Notes under the pieces: model-generated
What the model saw: only the letters and a program-made list of their open reading frames with translations
Databases searched by the model: none
Told to the model about the DNA's origin: nothing
Shown here: positions 1 through 5,275 of the stretch, piece after piece
Layout: every line of letters begins with the position of its first letter
Position numbering within the stretch: position 1 is the first letter of the stretch
Position numbers and translations under genes: made by a program
Source: an uncultured Clostridia bacterium
Lineage (GTDB): Bacteria; Bacillota; Clostridia; Christensenellales; Pumilibacteraceae
Length of the DNA: 5,307 nucleotides
NCBI GenBank assembly: GCA_947385185.1
Contig: CANDJX010000099.1
Coordinates: 1 to 5,307 of the forward strand
Direction: 5' to 3'

Positions 1-146
1 TCGCGTTGCGTTTCGGAATTTCCGTCCGCCGAAACTTCTCTTTGCGATGTATCTTCGGTATGAATCGAGTAGCTTATCCGATGTCTGCAACCGAGACAAA
101 CGGTCGCATCTTCGGGAAGCTCTCTCCCGCACATTATACAATACAT
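1..146 (-). CDS. Zinc-ribbon protein, N-terminal part only (cut by window edge)
   Basis: Only the first 48 codons are inside the window; the rest lies beyond base 1. The protein begins MYCIMCGRELPEDATVCLGC, giving a four-cysteine zinc ribbon with C3-x2-C6 and C17-x2-C20. It is followed by a polar stretch rich in Ser, Glu, Asp and Arg with no stop to the edge. Many bacterial proteins of this kind have a short zinc ribbon, a polar linker and then a membrane or other domain, so the function cannot be told from this piece. The ATG at 146-144 is supported by a GAGGGG ribosome binding site at 156-151. It lies 10 nt after the thiN stop codon on the same strand, so it is probably co-transcribed with thiN. 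A functional link with thiamine is not implied. Confidence 0.75.
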   Translation of the reverse strand, partial: MYCIMCGRELPEDATVCLGCRHRISYSIHTEDTSQREVSADGNSETQR

Positions 147-156
147 AATTCCCCTC

Positions 157-756
157 TTATTTTTCGGTAATGATCGCAATTTCGCCTTTAAGCGTCTTTA
201 TTATCGCGCCCGCAAGCGGCTCGTTGCTGGTGCCCAGACTATCGCGCTGCGTAAACGTAAACGTTCCCGAATACTTGCAATTCTCGATTTTCACTTCCGC
301 CGTTTCGGTGACCGGAAAAACGGAAAGATACCCGCCGGGTCCGAACGTTGCCGAGCCGTCGGTTACGATTATTTCAACGCCGTTGCCAATAATTTTCGCT
401 TTTGCGCCCGAGTGCAATAAATAAGACAGCAACCGGATATTTGCGAGCGTATGCGACAGCCGCCCGCCGAGCGCCGAATATATTCGGAATTCCTTATATC
501 CGCGCTTCAGTCCTTCGTCCGCCGCCGCGAACGAATCGGTCATGTCCTTTATCGGGTTGAGCGCTATCACGTTTCCGTCCGGAACGATACCGAGCGAATC
601 GAAGTCGCCGACGACGAGATCGGGTGTTATTCCCGCGTCTTTAAGATAAGCGTATCCTCCGTCGGCGGCAATCACGAAATCGTTTCTGTCGGGTCGGAAA
701 TTCAGAGCGGCTCTCTCTCCCGCGCATACTATATAACAAATCCCTTTTTCGTTCAT
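157..756 (-). CDS. thiN: Thiamine pyrophosphokinase
   Basis: This 199-residue cytosolic enzyme transfers pyrophosphate from ATP to thiamine to give thiamine pyrophosphate (TPP), the last step of thiamine salvage. Family motifs are seen in order: AADGG (residues 30-34), DLVVGDFDSL (46-55, acidic metal and substrate site), KDMTD (70-74), ALGGRLSH (95-102) and the C-terminal LGTSNE (174-179). The length is close to the usual 200-220 residues. The start chosen is ATG 756-754, because the longer frame back to 888 would run through the divergent riboswitch and adds no conserved sequence. There is no Shine-Dalgarno sequence before this ATG, and a possible -10 box sits 7 nt upstream, so the mRNA may be leaderless. 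One oddity is Ser101 where relatives usually read GGRxDH. It is divergent from thiT, whose product would supply its substrate. ThiN is the bacterial name; the eukaryotic counterpart is TPK. Confidence 0.93.
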   Translation of the reverse strand: MNEKGICYIVCAGERAALNFRPDRNDFVIAADGGYAYLKDAGITPDLVVGDFDSLGIVPDGNVIALNPIKDMTDSFAAADEGLKRGYKEFRIYSALGGRLSHTLANIRLLSYLLHSGAKAKIIGNGVEIIVTDGSATFGPGGYLSVFPVTETAEVKIENCKYSGTFTFTQRDSLGTSNEPLAGAIIKTLKGEIAIITEK

Positions 757-763
757 AATAAAA

Positions 764-792
764 AGTATACAACAAAAAGAAAAAAAGCGCAA
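764..792 (-). promoter_or_regulatory. Possible promoter of thiN, leaderless-type
   Basis: On the minus strand a TATACT hexamer (769-764, 5 of 6 to TATAAT) lies 17 nt after a weak TTGCGC (792-787, 3 of 6 to TTGACA). The spacer is rich in T. The expected transcription start, about 7 nt after the -10, falls at or next to the thiN ATG at 756, leaving almost no 5' leader. No ribosome binding site is visible in the interval. The -10 is fair and the -35 poor, so this is a plausible inference only. Confidence 0.45.
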
Positions 793-801
793 GCCAAACG
801 C

Positions 802-830
802 TTGACATATAAAACGTAAACGTATAAAAT
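802..830 (+). promoter_or_regulatory. Promoter of the TPP riboswitch-thiT transcript
   Basis: A perfect TTGACA (-35, 802-807) is followed after 17 nt by TAAAAT (-10, 825-830, 5 of 6). A TATAAA at 823-828 is an alternative -10 with a 15 nt spacer. The predicted start at about 836-838 coincides with the first base pair of riboswitch stem P1, which supports the call. The -35 box is only 9 bp from the outer edge of the weaker thiN promoter on the other strand, so the two genes are fired back to back. Confidence 0.8.
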
Positions 831-837
831 ATTCGTA

Positions 838-931
838 GCTTAGGGGCGCTGTCGAATGCGACGGCTGAGAATTTGCGGCTTTACGCAAAAGTCCCTTTGA
901 ACCTGTGGGTTAATACCCGCGTAGGGAAAGC
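838..931 (+). promoter_or_regulatory. TPP riboswitch aptamer (THI element)
   Basis: The conserved TPP-aptamer blocks are all present in order: GGGGCGC (843-849), CTGAGA (865-870), CCCTTTGAACCTG (893-905), GGGTTAATACCC (907-918) and GCGTAGGGAAAG (919-930). P1 is GCTT (838-841) with AAGC (928-931). The P3 hairpin is GTCG (851-854) with CGAC (859-862). The P5 hairpin is GGGT (907-910) with ACCC (915-918) and a TAAT loop. A further hairpin, TTTGCG (872-877) with CGCAAA (884-889), follows CTGAGA and looks like the optional accessory stem of this class. It lies in the leader of thiT and is followed by an intrinsic terminator, so TPP binding should stop transcription. Confidence 0.97.
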
Positions 932-970
932 AGGATTGTAAATTTTTCGCATACAATCGACCGTTCCCTG
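922..970 (+). promoter_or_regulatory. Predicted antiterminator of the riboswitch
   Basis: TAGGGAA (922-928), the conserved 3' end of the aptamer, can pair with TTCCCTG (964-970, one G-U pair), which is part of the terminator stem and loop. Between them GATTGTA (934-940) and TACAATC (952-958) form a 7 bp hairpin that would bring the two together. This fold excludes both the TPP-bound aptamer and the terminator, as expected for the expression-on state without ligand. The pairing is read by eye and no folding energy was calculated. Confidence 0.6.
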
Positions 971-985
971 AAAGAACGGTTTTTT
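960..985 (+). terminator. Riboswitch-controlled intrinsic terminator
   Basis: ACCGTTC (960-966) pairs with GAACGGT (974-980) around the 7-base loop CCTGAAA, followed directly by TTTTT (981-985), then G and another T run. This is a typical factor-independent terminator. It sits between the TPP aptamer and the thiT ribosome binding site, so it is an attenuator in the thiT leader. Confidence 0.9.
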
Positions 986-995
986 GTTTTTCCCG

Positions 996-1001
996 AAGGA
1001 G
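996..1001 (+). promoter_or_regulatory. Ribosome binding site of thiT
   Basis: AAGGAG ends 9 nt before the ATG at 1011. It fixes the start there and excludes the in-frame TTG at 984, which lies in the T run of the terminator. Confidence 0.9.
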
Positions 1002-1010
1002 AAAACGGAT

Positions 1011-1913
1011 ATGTTCAATACATCCGTAATGTTTGAGGAAGAAACCCTCCCTTCGATCGACGTTTCGCCCGAGTTCAGTACGCCGAGCTTCGGATTCGAC
1101 GGGGTCGATATTCCCGCCTGGCTGATGGTGCTCGTACTTCTCGCCGTCGTAGCGATAATCGTCGCTCCTATCGTAATCTATTCGATATTGCAGACGAAAA
1201 GAACGGGCGAGAAATTCGCGTTCACCACCAAAGATCTCGTATACGGCGCCGTGTGCCTCGCGATGTCTTACGTACTGTCGTTTATAGGCATATCGCTCAA
1301 TCTCGGCGGCACGATCACTTTCGCGTCCATTCTGCCCGTGACCGTATATTGCTATTATTTCGGCTTCCGTAAGGGCGCGATAATATGTACGGCGTTTATG
1401 TTGCTTCAACTCACGCAGGGGCCGTACATAGTAAGTCCCTGGAGTATGTTGCTCGACTACGTAATACCTTATTTTTCGCTCAGTCTTGCGGGGGCGTTCG
1501 CCTACAATCCAGCGAAGCACAAAACGGCGACGGGAAGCAAACGTTTCGCGCTTCTGTCGCATTACGGATATTATATCGGTCTGACGATATATATTATCAT
1601 TCGTTATACAAGTCACATACTGTCCGGAATAATTTTCTGGGATCTGTGGTACGGTCCCGCGCCGATCGGATACGTCGTCGGATTCAGTTTCGGGTATAAC
1701 TCATTCTGTCTTATCGACTGGGCTATCGCCGTTGCGGCTTCCCTCGCGCTTTTGTCGAGCAAAACGTTCGACAAACTCATGGTCGACGTATCCGCCGCAA
1801 ACAGGCGCGCGCCCGCCGCTTCAGACGCGAACGAGCAAAGCGCGGACGGAAGCGTGGCTTCGGAGACTGACGGACTGGCACATTCCGATTCCGGCGCCGA
1901 AGACCATAAGTGA
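1011..1913 (+). CDS. thiT: Thiamine ECF transporter substrate-binding subunit, extended form
   Basis: The ThiT (YuaJ) family S-component binds thiamine in the membrane and works with the shared EcfA/EcfA'/EcfT energising module, which is not in this window. The core (about residues 73-255) has the six-helix pattern and ThiT landmarks: GGTITFASILP (99-109), LLDYVIPYFSLSLAGAF (147-163), RYTSHILSGIIFW (198-210) and GYNSF (228-232). By eye, D149-Y150 align with the thiamine-contacting Glu84-Tyr85 of Lactococcus ThiT, H202 with His125 and N230 with Asn151. The upstream TPP riboswitch independently supports the substrate. At 300 residues it is far longer than the usual 180-200. It has an acidic, Ser/Pro-rich N-terminus, one extra membrane helix (about 35-60), and a polar C-terminal tail (about 256-300). 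The last 93 bp overlap ftsW on the opposite strand. Confidence 0.9.
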   Translation: MFNTSVMFEEETLPSIDVSPEFSTPSFGFDGVDIPAWLMVLVLLAVVAIIVAPIVIYSILQTKRTGEKFAFTTKDLVYGAVCLAMSYVLSFIGISLNLGGTITFASILPVTVYCYYFGFRKGAIICTAFMLLQLTQGPYIVSPWSMLLDYVIPYFSLSLAGAFAYNPAKHKTATGSKRFALLSHYGYYIGLTIYIIIRYTSHILSGIIFWDLWYGPAPIGYVVGFSFGYNSFCLIDWAIAVAASLALLSSKTFDKLMVDVSAANRRAPAASDANEQSADGSVASETDGLAHSDSGAEDHK

Positions 1914-2969
1914 ACTCGACCCCGCGCTGATGAAAGGGAGCGGAATGCCTGTCGGAGGTATGCTGCCCGTGACGACGGCTATGTTTATAAGGACCTGAAT
2001 GCCTATAAGCGCCGCCATGCCGGCAGACAGATAACAACCGAATCGGTCTGCGGCGTTCTGCGCGATAACCACGAGCCTGTATATCATAAAGACGAATGCG
2101 GCGATGATCAGAATGCAACCGACGAATCCGAATTCTTCGCCGATTATCGAAAATATGAAATCGCTTTCCGAAAACGGGAGGAACATATATTTCTGCCGCG
2201 AATTGAAAAGCCCGACGCCGAATAATCCCCCGCTTCCGAGGCTGTAAAACGATTGCAACAGCTGATACCCCTCGTCGAGGGGCGACGCCCACGGATCGAG
2301 GAATGCGAACAGCCTTGCAAGTCTGTAAGGTTCGGCTGCGATCATGACGACTACCGCGGCGGCAAGCGGGATTATTATGGCAATAAGATGCCCGACGCGC
2401 ATTCCGCCTATCACCATGAGCGTAAGCATAAGAAACGCGACGCACATCGTGACCGACATATTAGGCTCGAGCATAATCAACAAACATATCACTCCGCCGA
2501 CGGCGATCAGAGGAAGTATGCCTTTGACCGTCGTCATTTTTTTATAGTGGCGCGACATATATGCCGCCGCGAAAACGACGTATCCGACTTTTGCGACTTC
2601 GCTCGACTGAAGAGTAATGAAACCGAGATTGAGCCAACGCCGCGCGCCGTAATTTTCCACGCCTATGCCCGGGATAAGGACAAGCGCGAGAAGCGCAACG
2701 CTTATGCCGAGAATCACGTATCTCAACTTGTCAAGCCTGTGATAATCGAGGAGCGTCATGCCGACCATGGAAATCAGACCGGCTATAACGCCGAAAATCT
2801 GCTTGTACATAAAAAAGAACCGATTTCCGTAATTCAGTTCGGCATTGTACATCGACGCCGAATACACCATAAGAACGCCGAACGCAAACAGCGCGACGGT
2901 AACGACGAGCAACGGAACGTCGTAATGTCCGGAGCGATCAGACCGAACCGAAAAGTTTTTTGACTTCAC
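1821..2969 (-). CDS. ftsW: SEDS-family septal peptidoglycan glycosyltransferase FtsW
   Basis: This integral membrane protein of 382 residues polymerises lipid II into glycan at the division septum together with a class B penicillin-binding protein. It shows about ten hydrophobic helices and SEDS landmarks: VYSAS (35-39), GARRWLNLG (108-116), LQSSEVAK (120-127), LEPNMS (167-172), LLQSFYSLGSGGLFGVG (237-253), the catalytic-loop region SESDFIFSIIGEEFGF (267-282, with D270 matching the essential Asp), and PPTGIPLPFISAG (338-350). Position after murD favours FtsW over RodA or SpoVE. The start chosen is GTG 2969-2967, with GTGAGG 9 nt upstream; this overlaps the murD end by 32 nt. A GTG at 2984 is the alternative. 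The frame back to 3086 adds only Arg-rich sequence antisense-like to nothing conserved. The final helix and a short unconserved tail lie inside the thiT overlap. No terminator follows. Confidence 0.92.
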   Translation of the reverse strand: MKSKNFSVRSDRSGHYDVPLLVVTVALFAFGVLMVYSASMYNAELNYGNRFFFMYKQIFGVIAGLISMVGMTLLDYHRLDKLRYVILGISVALLALVLIPGIGVENYGARRWLNLGFITLQSSEVAKVGYVVFAAAYMSRHYKKMTTVKGILPLIAVGGVICLLIMLEPNMSVTMCVAFLMLTLMVIGGMRVGHLIAIIIPLAAAVVVMIAAEPYRLARLFAFLDPWASPLDEGYQLLQSFYSLGSGGLFGVGLFNSRQKYMFLPFSESDFIFSIIGEEFGFVGCILIIAAFVFMIYRLVVIAQNAADRFGCYLSAGMAALIGIQVLINIAVVTGSIPPTGIPLPFISAGSSSLMVFGAGIGMCQSVSLRSHASVRALLVRV

Positions 2970-4182
2970 GTTCAAAGGCCTCACCCCGCTCTTTATAGTT
3001 TTTATATCTGTCGAAGCTCGCCGACGCGGGCGAAAACAAGACGTTGTCGAAACCGCCCGCCGACGCCGCGGATACGGCTTCCGCAAGATCCATGCACGGC
3101 ACTATGCGATTATACCCCATGCGCGCGGCGCAATCGAGAATTTTCGCGCAATTGGCTCCGACTACGAGCACCGCTCTGACGCGATCGGGCAATCCGCGGA
3201 ATAAATTATCGTAATCGTATCCTTTGTCGCTACCGCCCACTATAAGCGCGGTAGACCCTTTCATGCATTCCGCCGCAGCAAGAGTCGCGGCAATGTTCGT
3301 GCCCTTGGAATCGTCGTAAAACGCCGTGCCGTTATATTCTCCGACAAGCGCGATTCTGTGACTGTCGGGAACGAAAGAAGCCAGACCTTTCGCGATGGCT
3401 TCGGGTTTTACGCCGTCCACGTACGCGGCAAGCGCCGCATTGAGCGCGTTTTCAACATTGTGCTTCCCGCCGACCGAAAGCTCGCCCGTGCGCATGATAG
3501 GCGCGCCCATGACGTACAGTTTCCCTTCCTTTTCATAGCAATCCTTACCGTTATAGAGCAAAGTCGAATTTCCGCTCATTCCCACAAGGTTGAATTTTTT
3601 CGGCACGATCAGATAATCGTCGCTCGTCTGTCGATCGGCGATATGAAGTTTGGCGTGACGGTATTCGAGCATACTGCCGTGATAATCGAGATGATCTTCG
3701 GCGATATTCGTAATGCAGGCAATATGCACTTTGAGAGGCGCTGCCTGCAAGAGCTGAAAGCTCGAAAGTTCGACGATCGCTCTCTCGTAGCCGCCGTCGG
3801 CGGCAGCGGCGGCAAACGACCGCCCTACGTTTCCGCATACGACCGTTTTTATTCCCGCCGCCGCGTATATATTGCCGAGCATTCCCACGGTAGTAGTCTT
3901 GCCGTTCGTTCCGGTCACGCCTATGACGGGCGCGGTATTTACAATTGCGGCAAGACCGATCTCGCCGTAAAGCGGAAGGTCGTGCATGCGAGCGTATTTA
4001 TATATGGGGTGACTGTGCTTCACTCCCGGGCTTACGATAACAAAATCGTATTCCGCCATGTCGGGCGGCAAAAACTCCGTATCGGTCACAGTACAAGAGA
4101 CGCCGAGCTTTCCGAGCGCATACTCCGCGCCGCGCCCGCTCACTCCGCTCCCTATTATCAGTCCGCGTCCCGCAAAAATCAT
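2938..4182 (-). CDS. murD: UDP-N-acetylmuramoyl-L-alanine--D-glutamate ligase
   Basis: The cytosolic Mur ligase adds D-glutamate to UDP-MurNAc-L-Ala using ATP. The N-terminal nucleotide-binding domain starts LIIGSGVSGRGAEYAL (8-23) and includes VIVSPGV (48-54). The central domain has the P-loop GTNGKTTT (91-98, Lys95), ELSSFQL (138-144) and NIAEDHLDYHGSMLEY (159-174), with Lys178 at the expected carbamylated position. GKHNVENA (239-246) follows. The C-terminal domain has SHR (274-276), DDSKGTN (290-296), GGSDKG (316-321) and SPASASFD (384-391). At 414 residues it is some 30-40 shorter than common MurD, mostly in the first domain. ATG 4182 is the only ATG/GTG/TTG start before the conserved Rossmann motif, but no Shine-Dalgarno sequence precedes it; the 37 nt gap after mraY is AT-rich next to the start. 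It belongs to the mraY-murD-ftsW run. Confidence 0.95.
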   Translation of the reverse strand: MIFAGRGLIIGSGVSGRGAEYALGKLGVSCTVTDTEFLPPDMAEYDFVIVSPGVKHSHPIYKYARMHDLPLYGEIGLAAIVNTAPVIGVTGTNGKTTTVGMLGNIYAAAGIKTVVCGNVGRSFAAAAADGGYERAIVELSSFQLLQAAPLKVHIACITNIAEDHLDYHGSMLEYRHAKLHIADRQTSDDYLIVPKKFNLVGMSGNSTLLYNGKDCYEKEGKLYVMGAPIMRTGELSVGGKHNVENALNAALAAYVDGVKPEAIAKGLASFVPDSHRIALVGEYNGTAFYDDSKGTNIAATLAAAECMKGSTALIVGGSDKGYDYDNLFRGLPDRVRAVLVVGANCAKILDCAARMGYNRIVPCMDLAEAVSAASAGGFDNVLFSPASASFDRYKNYKERGEAFEREVKKLFGSV

Positions 4183-4219
4183 AATAAATATTATGTTCGT
4201 GCCGACGCTAATATGCGTT

Positions 4220-5209
4220 CTATATATTCGTAAATATAAGAGAAAGTAAAATCACGCCTGCGCCGACGACGGCGGTAACGGCTTTATATGCGGTCACTAT
4301 ATGGTTTTCATGCACGCCTTTTTTCTCGAAATGATGATGAAGCGGCGCCATAAGGAAGATACGTTTTTTCGTCATCTTGTAATACGCGACCTGAAGAATT
4401 ACCGAAACCGCGCTTGCCACGTACATTACGCCGATTATCGCAGCGGACAGCGACAGCCCGGTCAGAACGGAAAGCGAAGCAAGAAGCCCGCCTATGGCAA
4501 GCGAACCCGTATCGCCCATGAATATGCGCGCGGGATAGCGGTTATAGCATAAGAACCCGCCTATCGCGCCTATAAAGCAAGCGATAAGGAGCAGTTCGTT
4601 CGTCTGAATATCCGCGGGCGCGAACGCGCACACGATCATAATCAACACGGCAAAACATACGAGAAAGATCGTCGTAACTCCGCCCGCAAGTCCGTCCAGA
4701 CCGTCGGTCAGGTTGACCGCGTTCGTAAAAGCGTGAAAGATGAACACATAATAAAAAAGCGCAAAAAAAGAAAGATCCGCTTTGACGTTCACGAACGGCA
4801 GATAGACTTGTCCGCCGGTAGCCGTACCGAAAAACGCATAAGCCGAAATCAGACACGCTATGACGAACTGAAGCGCGAGCTTCCACCCTGCGCACAGCCC
4901 TTCGTTCCTTTTGAAATGGACTTTGAGAAAATCGTCGGTAAAGCCTATTATGCCGTAGCCTGCGGTCACGATAAGGCAAACGAGCGCAGTCGATCCGTCG
5001 CCGCGTAGCAGCATGGCGAACGGAACCGCCGCCGCAAGGATTATTCCCATTCCGCCCATAGTCGGCGTACCGCTCTTGACGGAATGACTTTCCACATAGT
5101 GAAGTATCGGTTGTTTCGCTTTGAGCCTGTCCGCAATTTTTATTACGAAAGGCATAAGCGCCGCGGAAAGCATCAAAGACAGTATAAAGCCTATAAGCAC
5201 TCTTATCAT
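4220..5209 (-). CDS. mraY: Phospho-N-acetylmuramoyl-pentapeptide-transferase
   Basis: MraY is a membrane enzyme that moves phospho-MurNAc-pentapeptide from UDP to undecaprenyl phosphate, making lipid I. The 329-residue protein has the expected hydrophobic helices and all main family motifs: SGTPTMGGMG (46-55), the aspartate pair in TDDFLKV (91-97), NAVNLTDGLDGLA (163-175), the catalytic-site MGDTGS (231-236, Asp233) and the histidine motif PLHHHFEKKG (289-298). The start ATG 5209-5207 has AGGGAG 8 nt upstream (5223-5218). The ATG overlaps the preceding TGA as ATGA, so its translation is probably coupled to the upstream murF. The length is normal (320-360 in the family), and it ends in TAG at 4222-4220. 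Confidence 0.97.
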   Translation of the reverse strand: MIRVLIGFILSLMLSAALMPFVIKIADRLKAKQPILHYVESHSVKSGTPTMGGMGIILAAAVPFAMLLRGDGSTALVCLIVTAGYGIIGFTDDFLKVHFKRNEGLCAGWKLALQFVIACLISAYAFFGTATGGQVYLPFVNVKADLSFFALFYYVFIFHAFTNAVNLTDGLDGLAGGVTTIFLVCFAVLIMIVCAFAPADIQTNELLLIACFIGAIGGFLCYNRYPARIFMGDTGSLAIGGLLASLSVLTGLSLSAAIIGVMYVASAVSVILQVAYYKMTKKRIFLMAPLHHHFEKKGVHENHIVTAYKAVTAVVGAGVILLSLIFTNI

Positions 5210-5275
5210 TTCAGTAACTCCCTGACCGTTTCGGCATCCGAAAAATGCTCGCGCCTGCCCGCCGTTTCCTGCGTG
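5206..5275 (-). CDS. murF: C-terminal end of MurF (partial)
   Basis: A reading frame upstream of mraY on the same strand gives 22 residues ending REHFSDAETVRELLK, then TGA at 5208-5206, which shares ATGA with the mraY start. The short end is too small to identify alone. Its position directly before mraY, the coupled overlap and the F-x-D-x-E-x-V-x-x-LL pattern fit the C-terminus of MurF (UDP-MurNAc-tripeptide--D-Ala-D-Ala ligase), which most often precedes mraY in dcw clusters. The frame is cut at 5275, where adapter sequence begins, so codons beyond that point are not genomic. Confidence 0.6.

Noticed and set aside
812..823. Tandem AAACGT repeat in the thiT promoter spacer as an operator; the same 12 bases recur near 253-264
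   Set aside because: The second copy lies in thiN coding sequence, and a 12-base repeat can occur by chance in 5 kb. Regulation is already explained by the riboswitch.
757..888. 44-residue N-terminal extension of ThiN
   Set aside because: It would cover both promoters and the riboswitch on the other strand. Conserved ThiN sequence begins right after the ATG at 756.
984..1010. TTG start giving ThiT nine more residues
   Set aside because: The TTG lies in the terminator T run and upstream of the AAGGAG site, which is spaced correctly for ATG 1011.
840..1616. Minus-strand open frame opposite thiT and the riboswitch (258 codons)
   Set aside because: It runs through the structured riboswitch and the conserved thiT core, and its translation is Arg/Tyr rich with no motif.
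1803..1812. GC-rich palindrome GGCGCGCGCC as a terminator after ftsW
   Set aside because: It has no loop of useful size and no T run on either strand.
2253..2963. Plus-strand open frame opposite ftsW (236 codons)
   Set aside because: The translation is Arg/His/Asp rich and unlike a real protein; it mirrors the ftsW codons, and there is no ribosome binding site.
2970..3086. Longer FtsW N-terminus starting at 3086
   Set aside because: The added residues are encoded inside murD, are Arg-rich and have no counterpart in FtsW.
4205..4218. Small ACGC/GCGT hairpin between mraY and murD
   Set aside because: It has only 4 bp and no T run; it is too weak to call a terminator or regulatory element.
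3358..4233. Long plus-strand open frame opposite murD (291 codons)
   Set aside because: It is antisense to strongly conserved murD, and its protein is rich in Arg, His and Tyr with no domain pattern. It is a by-product of codon use in murD.
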